The position numbers were made by a program, and so were the translations under genes. Shown here one piece after another: positions 52,645-62,312 of a stretch of DNA of 64,000 nt (the stretch's first letter is position 1; each line of letters starts with the position of its first letter). The DNA is taken from assembly GCA_004359425.1 (NCBI GenBank), contig PTEU01000002.1:216624-280623 (forward strand), given 5' to 3'. Source of the DNA: Ideonella sp. MAG2 (GTDB lineage Bacteria; Pseudomonadota; Gammaproteobacteria; Burkholderiales; Burkholderiaceae_C). The notes below the pieces were generated by a model. That model had not been told where the DNA came from and searched no databases. It saw only the letters and a list, made by a program, of their open reading frames with translations.

Positions 52645-55227
52645 ATGGACATCTCCCGCATTCGCGCGCTTCGTGGCCCCAATCTCTGGAGCCGCCACAC
52701 CTCTGTCGAGGCCATCGTGGCCTGCACCGAGCAAGAGCGCTCGCTGGCCAACCTGCCCGAGTTTGAGAACCGCCTGCGCGCCCTCTTCCCCGGCATGGGG
52801 CCGCTGCGCCGCCAACCTGACCAAGCCTCGCTGGCCCATGTGCTGGAAGCTGCAACCCTGGCCTTGCAAGCCCAGGCGGGCTGCCCGGTGAGTTTTTCAC
52901 GCAGCACCGAGACGGTGGATCGCGGCACCTTCCAGGTGGTGGTCGAGTACAGCGAAGAGGACGTGGGCCGCAAAGCCCTGCGGGCTGCTGAGGCACTGAT
53001 CCGCGCGGCCCTGGGGGAGCTCGATGCCCCGGCCTTTGACGCCGACGCCGTGCTGGCCGAGCTGCGCGAGCTGGACGAAGACATCCGCTTAGGCCCCTCC
53101 ACCGGCTCCATCGTCAATGCGGCGCTTGCCCGTGGTATTCCGTTTCGGCGCTTGACCAGCGGCTCCCTAGTGCAGTTTGGTTGGGGCTCCAAACAGCGGC
53201 GCATCTGGGCTGCTGAGGTGGATTCGACCAGTGCAGTCTCCGAGTCGATTGCCCAAGACAAAGACCTCTGCAAAAACCTGTTGCGCGCTGCCGGTGTACC
53301 CGTGCCGCTGGGCCGCCCCGTCGAGAGCCCGGACGACGCTTGGGAGGCCGCACAAGAGATTGGCCTGCCCGTGGTCTGCAAGCCGCAAGACGGCAACCAA
53401 GGCAAGGGTGTCACCGTCAACATCAGCACGCGCGAGCAGCTTGACCTGGCCTATAAGGCGGCCGAGGTCATCGGCCAACCCATGGTCGAAAAGTTCCTAC
53501 CCGGTAGCGACTACCGCCTGCTGGTGGTAGGCGACAAGCTCATTGCTGCCGCTCGCCGCGACCCGCCCTTGGTGATTGGCGACGGCGTGCACACCGTGAA
53601 GCAACTGGTCGACCAAGTCAATGCCGACCCACGCCGTGGTGACGGCCATGCCACCTCGCTCACCAAAATCCGCTTTGACGACATTGCTGTCGAGCGCCTC
53701 TCCCAGCAGGGCCTGACGCCTGAGTCGGTGCCCGAGAAAGGCCAGCGCGTCATCTTGCGCAACAACGCCAACCTCTCCACCGGTGGCACCGCCACCGATG
53801 TAACGGACGACGTGCACCCCGATGTGGCCGCCCGCGCGGTGGCGGCGGCCCGCATGATCGGCCTCGATATTTGCGGTGTGGACGTGGTGTGCGAGAACGT
53901 CATCCGCCCCATGGAAGAGCAAAGTGGCGGTGTGGTCGAGGTCAATGCCGCCCCCGGCCTGCGCATGCACCTGAGCCCCAGCTTTGGCAAGGGCCGCGCC
54001 GTGGGCGAGGCCATCATCAACCACCTCTATGCGCCCGGCGACGACGGCCGCATCCCGGTGGTGGCCGTCACCGGCACCAATGGCAAAACCACCACCGCCC
54101 GCATGATCGCGCACTTGTTTGCCGCCTGCGGCCTGCGCGTGGGCATGACCAACACCGACGGCGTGCATGTCAATGGCCGCCAGATCGACTCTGGCGACTG
54201 CTCAGGCCCCAAGAGCGCGCGCAATGTGTTGATGAACCCCGAAGTCGACGCGGCAGTGTTTGAAACCGCGCGGGGCGGCATTCTGCGCGAAGGCTTAGGC
54301 TTTGACCGCTGCCAAGTGGCCGTCGTCACCAATATTGGTGCGGGCGACCACCTGGGCCTGAACTACATCACCACGGTTGAAGACTTGGCGGTGCTCAAGC
54401 GCGTGATCGTGATGAACGTGGCCGAGACCGGCTATGCCGTGCTCAATGCCACCGACCCGCATTGCGTGGCCATGGCCGCTAAGTGCCTTGGTGGCGTCAT
54501 CTACTTTGCGCAAGACAAACACCACCCCGTCTTGGCCACCCACCGCGCCCAAGGCCTGCGCTGCGTGTTTGTCGACGAGGGCCAACTCGTGGCTGCGGAA
54601 GGCACCTGGCGCGAGAGCGTGCCGCTGCGCGACGTGCCCCTCACCCGCAACGGTGCCATCGGCTTCCAAGTGGAGAACGCCATGGCCGCCATGGCCGCAG
54701 CGTGGGGCATCGGCATGTCTTGGGACTGCATTCGCGCGGGCCTCGCCAGCTTCCAAGCCGACACCAGCAATGCGCCGGGCCGCTTCAACCTGATGGACTA
54801 CAAGGGTGCCACCGTGATTGCCGACTACGGCCACAACCCGGACGCCATGCGCGCCCTGGTGGCCGCCGTGCAGGCCTTGCCGGGCAACACCCGCAGCGTG
54901 GTGATCAGCGGCGCAGGCGACAGACGCGACGAAGACATCCGCGAGCAAACCCAAATCTTGGGCCAGGCTTTTGACGAGGTCATCCTTTACCAAGACGCTT
55001 GCCAGCGCGGCCGTGAAGATGGCGAGGTCATCGCCCTGCTGCGCCAAGGCCTGGAAGGCGCGGCCCGCACCCGCCACGTGCAAGAAATCAACGGCGAGTT
55101 CATCGCCATTGACACCGCACTCTCTCGCCTCAAAGCGGGTGACCTGTGCTTGGTGCTGGTCGATCAGGTGGAAGAAGCCCTGGCCCACCTGAGCAAGCGG
55201 GTGGCCGAGGGGAATGCGGGGGGCTGA
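52645..55227 (+). CDS. cphA: Cyanophycin synthetase
   Basis: This 860-aa enzyme polymerises aspartate and arginine into cyanophycin granules, a nitrogen reserve, using ATP. Domains: an N-terminal domain (IRALRGPNLWSRHTSVE); an ATP-grasp domain (VVCKPQDGNQGKGVTVN and EVNAAPGLRMHLSP), which adds Asp; and a Mur-ligase-like domain with intact VTGTNGKTTTARM (about residue 475) and the later DYGHNPDAMRAL, which adds Arg. The length matches known CphA proteins. No cyanophycinase gene is in the window, so degradation must be encoded elsewhere. Confidence 0.95.
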   Translation: MDISRIRALRGPNLWSRHTSVEAIVACTEQERSLANLPEFENRLRALFPGMGPLRRQPDQASLAHVLEAATLALQAQAGCPVSFSRSTETVDRGTFQVVVEYSEEDVGRKALRAAEALIRAALGELDAPAFDADAVLAELRELDEDIRLGPSTGSIVNAALARGIPFRRLTSGSLVQFGWGSKQRRIWAAEVDSTSAVSESIAQDKDLCKNLLRAAGVPVPLGRPVESPDDAWEAAQEIGLPVVCKPQDGNQGKGVTVNISTREQLDLAYKAAEVIGQPMVEKFLPGSDYRLLVVGDKLIAAARRDPPLVIGDGVHTVKQLVDQVNADPRRGDGHATSLTKIRFDDIAVERLSQQGLTPESVPEKGQRVILRNNANLSTGGTATDVTDDVHPDVAARAVAAARMIGLDICGVDVVCENVIRPMEEQSGGVVEVNAAPGLRMHLSPSFGKGRAVGEAIINHLYAPGDDGRIPVVAVTGTNGKTTTARMIAHLFAACGLRVGMTNTDGVHVNGRQIDSGDCSGPKSARNVLMNPEVDAAVFETARGGILREGLGFDRCQVAVVTNIGAGDHLGLNYITTVEDLAVLKRVIVMNVAETGYAVLNATDPHCVAMAAKCLGGVIYFAQDKHHPVLATHRAQGLRCVFVDEGQLVAAEGTWRESVPLRDVPLTRNGAIGFQVENAMAAMAAAWGIGMSWDCIRAGLASFQADTSNAPGRFNLMDYKGATVIADYGHNPDAMRALVAAVQALPGNTRSVVISGAGDRRDEDIREQTQILGQAFDEVILYQDACQRGREDGEVIALLRQGLEGAARTRHVQEINGEFIAIDTALSRLKAGDLCLVLVDQVEEALAHLSKRVAEGNAGG

Positions 55228-55309
55228 CTCAAGAAGCCGCCGGGCCGCTCCAAGTTTTCTTGCGCCCCCCTCGGGGGCCGCAACGGGCCAGGCCCGGCCC
55301 TTGGGGGGC
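55228..55309. repeat. GC-rich inverted-repeat spacer between converging genes
   Basis: The stretch holds a CCCCC-CTC-GGGGG hairpin followed by GGGCCAGGCCCGGCCC. Such GC-rich intergenic repeats are common in Comamonadaceae genomes. Here it separates the ends of cphA and a TonB receptor gene and may terminate both. Confidence 0.45.
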
Positions 55310-57538
55310 TCAGAAGTCCGACTCAAAACCCAGGCGCCAGCGCGGCGCCTGGTGCCAGGTTTCTTGGGCGCGATAGTCGATAGGGCCAGTGGCTGAGGCC
55401 ACGCGCGTTGTCTTGATCGCCTCGTCGTCGGGTGCGCCCAAGCGGCTCACCGACAAGGTCCAGCTCTGGCGAGGCCGGGGCTGCCAAGCCAAGCTCAGGT
55501 CCAGGCCATAGCGGGCACTCAGCGCCAGGCTGCGCTCGTTGGGCTGGTCGGCCAGGGCGGTGCCTCGTGCCTGTAAGGCCCAGGTGGTCGACAGCGTGGG
55601 CGTGAGCGACTGCGTGGCATTGAGCTTGATCTGCCACGGCGCTTGGCCAGCGATGGTGGGGTTCGGCTTATCAGCCAGCGCGTCCAGGCGCGACTCAAAC
55701 AGCGCCACGCTGGTCTTCCAGCGCAGGGGCTGACCCTCAACCAAGCCTTGCTTGCGCTGGCCGCTCCACTCCAGCTCTAGGTTGGCCGACCACGCCCGCC
55801 CGCCATTGAAGCGCTCCAGCAACCAGGTGTAGTTGGGGTCGTTAGGGCGGTAGCTGAGTTGATCCAGAATCACATCGTCGATCCGCCGCAGCGCCCCGGC
55901 CAGCACCCAGTTGCTCGCGGCGTCGCCGCCTTGCCAAGAGGCATCCAGGCTCCATGCGCGCTCGGGCCGCAGCATCGGGTTGCCCGTCATGGCCGGTGCG
56001 GTGGCCGACACCTCAATCGGTGTGAAGCGCCGGGGCATGACCTCGCGCGGCTCAGGCAGCTTGAAGCCCCGGGTGAGCCCCAGCTTGAAGACCCCCCAGC
56101 CGCCCTCGGGCTTGATCGACACGCGGGCCAGCGGCCCCACCAAGCGGTGGGTCTGGCGCACCGTCTCAAAGACATTGCCGCTGCTGTCGGTGTTCAGTTG
56201 CTCCACCCGCAAGCCCCACTGCGCGGCCGAGCCAGGCGATACGGTCCAGTCATCTTGCAGGTAGAGCGCACGGCGCTGCACCACGGCGTCATAACGCTCG
56301 TCCAGGTCTTGCGGCGGCGGGGCCAGCGGCAGCTCACGCCCATCTTGCACCCGGCTCTCGCGGCGGCGCGCCTGCTCCAGCTCGGCCCCCACATCCAGCC
56401 GATGCGCTGCGCCCAAATCGCGTTGATGGTTCAACGCGACGATGAGGGACTGATCATCCGCCTGCCCGTCCACCACCTGGTCTTGCACCAAGCGCTGGTC
56501 GGCTGCCAAGCCCAGCAATTGCGCATGCTGCAAGCGCCTTGACCAGGTCGTCGTCAGCCGTGCCTCGGTGCTGGCGCCATCGGCCTCACGCCGCTTGGCT
56601 TGCAGCTTGCCGCGCCACACCGTGGTCTTGAAGTGCATGGCCAAGTCGCTCAGGGCTTGCGCGGGGGGAGCCCCCAGCAATGCCTCGCGCTCGTCGTGCA
56701 CCAAGTCGTCGGTCCAGGCGTGGCGCAGGCTGTGGTCGGTGCTGAGTTGCCACTGGCTGCCGTCGGCCGCCTCGTGCTTCCAACTCCAGCGCGGGTTGAG
56801 CGACACCGCTCGGTCCAGCGAGGTTTCAAGCTTGTGGGTCAGCACCCGCTGCACCACGCCTTGCTCACCTTCTGAGCGCTCTTGCACATAGGTGGCGGGC
56901 CAGTGCCAGTCATCGTGGCTCAACACCAGGCCCAAGCCCCACTGGGCTTGGCCCCAGCGGTCACCCAAGTTCAGTCCGGTGGACAGCAGCGGATGCCCGC
57001 TTTGACTGCCTGCATTGAGCTTGAGGTCGCGCGTGGCCAGCGCGGGTGGGCGGCGCGTCACGATGTTGACGCTGCCCGCTATCGCCTGTGAGCTCTGCAC
57101 CGAGCCGCCCCGCACAATCTCGATGCGCTCAATACTGTCCAAGGGAATGCTCTCCAAGGCAAAACCTCGGGGCAAGGGGTCGCCATTGAGCATGAGTTGG
57201 GTATAGCCCTGGCCCAGCCCACCCAGTTTGACCTCCACGCCCGTGCCCCGGCCATCCACCGTCAGGCCAGGCACCCTGCGCAGAGCATCCGCCAAGCTGC
57301 TTTGGCCGTGGCTCAGCAGTTCGGTGCGCCCCACCACCTGTCGGCCCGCCACATCATCGCGGCGCTGGGCCTCGGGGCTGGAGCGCACTTCCACGCGCTC
57401 TACCGCTGGCACCGTGGGGGCCTGCGCCCACACCGCCCAGCCTGGGCTGAGCAGCACCCAGCCCCAAGCCCGTGACCAATGGCGGGCGCGCCTCTGGCCT
57501 GCGCCCTGGTTCGGCACCGGGCCTTGCGTTGTTCTCAT
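55310..57538 (-). CDS. TonB-dependent receptor, copy 1
   Basis: This 742-aa outer-membrane receptor imports a ligand with energy from TonB-ExbBD. After an Arg-rich start and a signal peptide (WGWVLLSPGWAVWAQA) comes the plug (ELLSHGQSSLADALRRVPGL, then LDSIERIEIVRGG, then AIAGSVNIVTRR). The 22-strand barrel ends WRLGFESDF with a terminal Phe. The ligand is not evident and no riboswitch was seen. It is divergent from an HTH/citrate-synthase-like gene 75 nt away, its likely regulator. It is a paralog of the receptor at 59864-62077. Confidence 0.92.
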   Translation of the reverse strand: MRTTQGPVPNQGAGQRRARHWSRAWGWVLLSPGWAVWAQAPTVPAVERVEVRSSPEAQRRDDVAGRQVVGRTELLSHGQSSLADALRRVPGLTVDGRGTGVEVKLGGLGQGYTQLMLNGDPLPRGFALESIPLDSIERIEIVRGGSVQSSQAIAGSVNIVTRRPPALATRDLKLNAGSQSGHPLLSTGLNLGDRWGQAQWGLGLVLSHDDWHWPATYVQERSEGEQGVVQRVLTHKLETSLDRAVSLNPRWSWKHEAADGSQWQLSTDHSLRHAWTDDLVHDEREALLGAPPAQALSDLAMHFKTTVWRGKLQAKRREADGASTEARLTTTWSRRLQHAQLLGLAADQRLVQDQVVDGQADDQSLIVALNHQRDLGAAHRLDVGAELEQARRRESRVQDGRELPLAPPPQDLDERYDAVVQRRALYLQDDWTVSPGSAAQWGLRVEQLNTDSSGNVFETVRQTHRLVGPLARVSIKPEGGWGVFKLGLTRGFKLPEPREVMPRRFTPIEVSATAPAMTGNPMLRPERAWSLDASWQGGDAASNWVLAGALRRIDDVILDQLSYRPNDPNYTWLLERFNGGRAWSANLELEWSGQRKQGLVEGQPLRWKTSVALFESRLDALADKPNPTIAGQAPWQIKLNATQSLTPTLSTTWALQARGTALADQPNERSLALSARYGLDLSLAWQPRPRQSWTLSVSRLGAPDDEAIKTTRVASATGPIDYRAQETWHQAPRWRLGFESDF

Positions 57539-57613
57539 GATTTCTCCTCGACGTGGCTGGCCATTTCATCCACACTGTCGATCGCTGTCAATCTTGATCA
57601 ACCCAATCAACCT

Positions 57614-58825
57614 ATGGCTCCACCGCCACCACCGCGCCTCACCGGACGCGTCTACACAGCCGATGAGGCCTGTGCCTTGTTGGGCGTGCGCAAGGCCACG
57701 CTGTACGCCTATGTCAGCCGGGGGCTGCTGACGGCCCTGCCTGACGCCAACCACCCCAAGCAAAGCCGCTACCCTGCCTATGAGATCGAGGTGATGCTGC
57801 GCCAGCGCACCGAGCGCAGGCGCCCGCCGCCCGAGCCGCAGGCCGCGCTGCTGGACGGCTGGCCCTTGATCGACACCCAACTCACCGGCATCGTCGACGG
57901 TCGCATGGTGATGCGCGGGCAGGAGCTGCTGCAGTGGGCGCAGCACGCCAGCTTGGAGGACACCGCCGCGTTGCTCTGGCAGGTGGATCAAGCGGCGGCC
58001 TTCGGCCCGCCCGCGCCAGTCGCCAGCGCTGAATGGCTAAGCCTGGCCCAGCAACTGCGCGACAGCCCGGCTCAGCACCGCGCGGCCACGCTGTGGAGTT
58101 TGGCCATGCCGCAGTTGGAGGGAGGTCATTGGCTGCAAGGCGAGGCCTTGGCCAAGGCCTTGGGCGAGCACCTGCGCATGGCGGTGGCCTGCTTTTTGGG
58201 CCAAGCACCGTCTTCTGCACCCATTCATCTGCAAGTGGCACAGACCTGGAAAGTACCCAAGGCGCACCACGACAAACTGCGTCAGGCATTGGTGCTGATG
58301 GCCGACAACGTGACCAACTTGATGTCTTTGTCGGCGCGCATGTTGGCAAGCATCCAAGGCTCATTGGGGGCCTGTGTGCTGGCGTCCATCAGCTTTGGCT
58401 TTGCTCGATTCAGCGGCGGAGAGTTTGAAGCGGTCGAAGCTTTGTTTGATGAGGTACAGGCCAATGGCAATGCGGCCGCCGTGGCTGCGTCCCGACGCTC
58501 TCGGGGTGACACCCTGCCCGGCTTCAACCACGGCTACTTCGCTTCAGGCGACCCCCGCGGTTCTGGGCTTCTGATGCTGGCCACAGCAGCGGGTTCACCG
58601 GCGGCCGACTGGGCTCAGCAGATGCGCGGGGAGTTCCCGCTCAACCCCTCCATCGACTGGGGTGTAGTGGCGCTTCGTAGGGCCCTCAAAGCGCCCCGAG
58701 ACGGAGGCCTCAACCTGTGCCACATCAGTCGCACGGTCGGCAACTTAGCTCAAGCTCTGGAGCAGCGCGGCGTGGGCCAACGTATGTCCGTTCAGTCGCG
58801 CTATCTGGGGCCCCTGCCTCATTGA
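57614..58825 (+). CDS. HTH fused to a degenerate citrate-synthase-like domain
   Basis: This is a 403-aa protein. Residues 14-60 form a MerR/excisionase-type helix-turn-helix (YTADEACALLGVRKATLYAYVSRG). The rest has the citrate synthase fold. Two key His are gone: the ADHxxN His is Asn232 and the catalytic GPxHGG His is Ser267 (ARFSGGE). The GFxH His306, GDPR Arg315 and the acidic position Asp348 remain. It should therefore not make citrate. It more likely binds an acyl-CoA or oxoacid and acts on DNA, perhaps on the divergent TonB receptor gene. Citrate-synthase family proteins with N-terminal HTH are known in Burkholderiales; how many lack these residues I cannot say. Confidence 0.8.
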   Translation: MAPPPPPRLTGRVYTADEACALLGVRKATLYAYVSRGLLTALPDANHPKQSRYPAYEIEVMLRQRTERRRPPPEPQAALLDGWPLIDTQLTGIVDGRMVMRGQELLQWAQHASLEDTAALLWQVDQAAAFGPPAPVASAEWLSLAQQLRDSPAQHRAATLWSLAMPQLEGGHWLQGEALAKALGEHLRMAVACFLGQAPSSAPIHLQVAQTWKVPKAHHDKLRQALVLMADNVTNLMSLSARMLASIQGSLGACVLASISFGFARFSGGEFEAVEALFDEVQANGNAAAVAASRRSRGDTLPGFNHGYFASGDPRGSGLLMLATAAGSPAADWAQQMRGEFPLNPSIDWGVVALRRALKAPRDGGLNLCHISRTVGNLAQALEQRGVGQRMSVQSRYLGPLPH

Positions 58826-58830
58826 GCGGC

Positions 58831-59718
58831 TCAGCCCAGCGCCAACCTGTCTGCCTCACACCACTGCTGCTCGTCTGCCGGTACTTGGGCGTACCAGTGC
58901 AGCGCGGTCTTGCGATTCAAGGCATAGGCGGCCAAGTCGCCCGCCGCGCGGCAGGCCTGGGCCTGGGCGGCAAAGGCAAAGAAGTGCTCGAAAGGGGGCG
59001 CATCGTTGGCTTGGCACAGTGCTGCGCAGCGCTGGGCGGCCACCCGTGCCTCATGGGGGCGTCCGGCCTTGAGCAGGCTGCAAGAGAGGCGATATTCGGC
59101 ACGCTCTTCTTGCAGCCAAGTGCCCGCCAAGCGCCAGGCCATCAGGCCCCCTTCGGCGGCCTGCACCATGGCCTGGGTTTCTGCTTCGCTGCGTTGCGGC
59201 AACTCTTCCAGTTCGGCCGCGAGGTTGTTGCCTGCGACCGCCAAAGCGCGCCAAACCGGGGCCTCATTCGGCCAGTGCCGGGAGCCGTCTTCGTCGGCCA
59301 GTTCGTCCAGCGCACTGCGATAGGCTGCAATGGCCCGGGCACGCTCTTTGCGCCCGGTCATGGCCGCGCACGCATAGGCCAGGGCCGTGACCACTTGGGC
59401 ACCAGACAAGCCTCTCAAGGCGTCTGGCCTGCCCTCGCACCACTGCAGGGCGGCCACATGGCAGGCCAGGGCGTCTTGCAAGCTGGGGCCACCGTCCCAG
59501 GCGGGCAGCTCGGCCCAGGCTCGCAATTGCGCCACCCCTTCGCTCCAGCGGCCCAGGTGCTCGCCCCACAAGTGGCCGGTCAGGCGCATCAAGGCCAGCA
59601 CATCGGCGGGCATGCGCGCCAAACTGGCTGCCCGCTTTGCCAAGCGCTGGGCCACGCCCTCGGGGTCAACGGTGTGCTCGCTCCAAGCGGAATCGACGAA
59701 GGCTTGAAACGCCGGCAT
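58831..59718 (-). CDS. Helical repeat (TPR-like) protein of unknown function
   Basis: This 295-aa protein has no signal peptide. Ala/Leu-rich helix pairs run throughout (ALAYACAAMTGRKERARAIAAYRSAL in part, and AGRPHEARVAAQRCAALCQAND). Many Trp (WSEHT, WGEHLGRWS, HWPNE) give it a distinctive look. It converges with the HTH protein (5 nt) and lies downstream of the second TonB receptor in the same direction (145 nt). No known family is recognised. The ATG at 59718 has AGAGG upstream. Confidence 0.6.
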   Translation of the reverse strand: MPAFQAFVDSAWSEHTVDPEGVAQRLAKRAASLARMPADVLALMRLTGHLWGEHLGRWSEGVAQLRAWAELPAWDGGPSLQDALACHVAALQWCEGRPDALRGLSGAQVVTALAYACAAMTGRKERARAIAAYRSALDELADEDGSRHWPNEAPVWRALAVAGNNLAAELEELPQRSEAETQAMVQAAEGGLMAWRLAGTWLQEERAEYRLSCSLLKAGRPHEARVAAQRCAALCQANDAPPFEHFFAFAAQAQACRAAGDLAAYALNRKTALHWYAQVPADEQQWCEADRLALG

Positions 59719-59863
59719 GCTGAACCTCTGCTCCTGTGTCTGTGGTGTCAGCCCACTGTACGTCGGCGAGGCCGCCGTCACCATCCGAGCAGACCCCAGC
59801 AGCGCAGCGCAAGCGGTATCACCTCACGCTTGGAGCCCGTGCGATTTGCGCTGTGCTTCGACC

Positions 59864-62077
59864 TTAAATCTTGCCCTCCCAGCTCAGCCGCCAAGAGGGC
59901 TGCGTGCGGGTGCGCTGGTCCAGGCTGATGCTGCCATCGGCCTGGGTGACGTTGATGCGTTCTCTCTCATCAAGGGCCAACCATTGGGAGAGGGACAAAC
60001 GCCACTGAGAGGCCTCGCTTTGACGCCAACTGGCAAACAGGTCCACAGAGCGTTGGGCACCAAAGCCCAGGCGTCGGCCGCTCGGCTGGTTCACCCAACT
60101 GCTGCCTTGGGCCAGCATCTGTAGCCCACCCGAGACGCTGGAGGCTTTGGGGCGATAGTCCAGCCCCAGGTTCATGGCCCAGGGCGGCTGCCCAGGCAGG
60201 CGGCCATCGGCAAAGCCTGCATCCAGCAGGCGTGAGTGGTTGAACGTCAACCCTCCCCGCAGCCCCAGCCCCAGCCCGTCCGCCCATTGCGTTGGCACGG
60301 GGCCGTTGAACTCCAGGCCCAGACTGAGCACCTCGGCCCGGCCAAAATTGGCGCGCCGCAGCACCCAAGTGGTGGCACCAGGCAGCGTGGTGGAGGGCTC
60401 GGAGAACAGCTCGTCGAGCACCACGTTGTCGATGCGCTTGGCCCCGGCATTGAGCGTGACTTGCGCACCCGGCCCCAGCGGGTGCTCCCAGGCCCCATCC
60501 AAGCTCCAAGCCAGTTCAGGCCGCAGTGCCGGGTTGCCTTGGTTGGTGGGCGTGACGGCAGTGTTCTCATTGGCCACATAGCGGCGCGGCGTCAGCTCAC
60601 GGGCATTGGGCAGGCGGTAGCTGCGGCTCAGGCTGAGCTTGAGTTGGTCTTTGCTGTCGGGCACGGCCCACACGGCCCGCAGCACCGGGCTCCACATGGA
60701 GTGGGTTTGGCGCACTTCAGCCTGCACCTCGTCCTCTAGGCCCAGGTTGCGCTGCTGGCTTTGGCTCACGGTACGCAGGCCTTCCCAGCGCAGCCCTAAC
60801 GAGGCCGTCCAGGCCGGGTGAAAAGTCCAGTCGTCCTGAGCGAAAAGGGCCAAGCGCTGCACCCGGGCGTCATAGACCTCGTCGAGGTTCTCGGGCACCC
60901 AGCCGCCGGGCAGGGCCTGCTCCCGCTGGATGCGGTCTTCTTGGCGCTGTGCGCTTTCGAGGTTGACGCCCAGCGCCAAGGTGTGCTCCTCGCCCACGGG
61001 TTGACGCCATTTGGCCGTGGCGTTCCAAGACTGGTCCAGGGCCAAAGAGTCCACATGGGTTTCGCGCACCCGCGCGCCCAAGGCGTTGTCCCCTACAAAG
61101 TCGGCCACTTGCTCGCGGCGCACTCGGGTGTAGATCAAGGCGCTGTCCCATTGGCTGCCATCGGCCTGCTTAAGCTGCCAATTCAGGCGGCTGCGCAGCA
61201 TCACGGTGCGCGGGTCCAGGCGCAGTTCGTTGTGCGCCAGTTGGGGCGCTGCCCCCACGGCAGCCACCCGCTGGTCGACCGCCCCACCAGGGGTCTGGAA
61301 CACGCGCAGCATGTGGTCGGTGCTGAGCTGCTGCCCTTCGCCCAGTGACCACGCCAAACGCGGCGATACGGTAAGGCTTTGGTCGCGGCCATGCTCCTGC
61401 TTGTCGGTCAGCACCGATTGCGTGAGCTGCCCTTGCGCATCGCGGCGCTGCACCTCCATGGCCACCGGCCAGCGCAGCGGTTCGTGTGCCATGCCCAGGT
61501 CCAGGCCCCAACTCAGGTCGCCCTCCTTGTCGCCCAGGCTCAGGTCCGCCGAGGCCCTGGCTCGGCCGTCGTAAGCCCCTGAGCCCAGCTTTAACTCATG
61601 CTGAGCCCGGCGCGGCACACGGCGGGTGACCACATTGATGGTGCCCGCCACGCCCTGAGCGCTCCACTCGGCGCTGGCGCCGCGCAGAATCTCTACACGC
61701 TCGACCTGCTCGGGCGACAAGTGCTCCAGCGCAAAGCCCTTGGGCGCGGGCTCGCCGTTGAGCAAAATCTGGGTGTAGCCCCCGCCCAAACCACTGAGGG
61801 TCAGCTCAGCCTGGCCGGCCGAGCCCCTCACCGTGATGCCTGGCACCCGCCTCAGCGCCTCCAGCAAGCGCGTGTCGCCATGGCGCAGCAATTCCTCGCG
61901 CAGCACCACACGCTTGCCGGCCAAGTCGGCCCGCTGCGCTTGCAGTGCATCCCCTCGCACTTCAACGGTCTGCGTTTCGCCGGTGCCGGTTTGTTGGCCC
62001 CAGCCGCAGGGTGCGGCGGCCGCAGCCGCCAACATCAGCGCAGCTTTGTGGGCTGCGCCTCCTCTTAAGCCTGTCAT
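59864..62077 (-). CDS. TonB-dependent receptor, copy 2
   Basis: This 737-aa outer-membrane receptor is paralogous to the one at 55310-57538. They share RRVPGxTV, the L(S/G)GLGxGYTQ segment and GFALExxxxxxxERxEIxRG in the plug. A signal peptide (AALMLAAAAAAPCGWG) is followed by the plug and a barrel ending WRLSWEGKI, not in an aromatic residue. The 235-nt upstream region contains GCTAG-AAG-CTAGC-type palindromic CTAG clusters at about 62138-62160, possibly an operator. No cobalamin riboswitch signature was found there. Confidence 0.9.
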   Translation of the reverse strand: MTGLRGGAAHKAALMLAAAAAAPCGWGQQTGTGETQTVEVRGDALQAQRADLAGKRVVLREELLRHGDTRLLEALRRVPGITVRGSAGQAELTLSGLGGGYTQILLNGEPAPKGFALEHLSPEQVERVEILRGASAEWSAQGVAGTINVVTRRVPRRAQHELKLGSGAYDGRARASADLSLGDKEGDLSWGLDLGMAHEPLRWPVAMEVQRRDAQGQLTQSVLTDKQEHGRDQSLTVSPRLAWSLGEGQQLSTDHMLRVFQTPGGAVDQRVAAVGAAPQLAHNELRLDPRTVMLRSRLNWQLKQADGSQWDSALIYTRVRREQVADFVGDNALGARVRETHVDSLALDQSWNATAKWRQPVGEEHTLALGVNLESAQRQEDRIQREQALPGGWVPENLDEVYDARVQRLALFAQDDWTFHPAWTASLGLRWEGLRTVSQSQQRNLGLEDEVQAEVRQTHSMWSPVLRAVWAVPDSKDQLKLSLSRSYRLPNARELTPRRYVANENTAVTPTNQGNPALRPELAWSLDGAWEHPLGPGAQVTLNAGAKRIDNVVLDELFSEPSTTLPGATTWVLRRANFGRAEVLSLGLEFNGPVPTQWADGLGLGLRGGLTFNHSRLLDAGFADGRLPGQPPWAMNLGLDYRPKASSVSGGLQMLAQGSSWVNQPSGRRLGFGAQRSVDLFASWRQSEASQWRLSLSQWLALDERERINVTQADGSISLDQRTRTQPSWRLSWEGKI

Positions 62078-62312
62078 GAACGGCTCCCAACAACGATTTA
62101 GCCCGGCATCTTGGGCCGGTTGGCGGACTATATCGAGGCTAGAAGCTAGCTCAGACTAGGGCAAGACCTATGCAACAACGGGCATACAGGGGCTTGCGTC
62201 TTCATGCGAAAACAGGGCATAACCACGCCCCACTTTGAGGCCGCAGAGAGGGCCTCCGGTGCGGCCCAATAGCCCTATGGCCCCATGCCGCTCATAGGCG
62301 GCGCTAGCTGTC

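Noticed and set aside
62078-62312. Cobalamin riboswitch before the TonB receptor
   Set aside because: I could not find the conserved B12-box type sequence or the multi-stem layout. Only short CTAG palindromes and a hairpin are visible.
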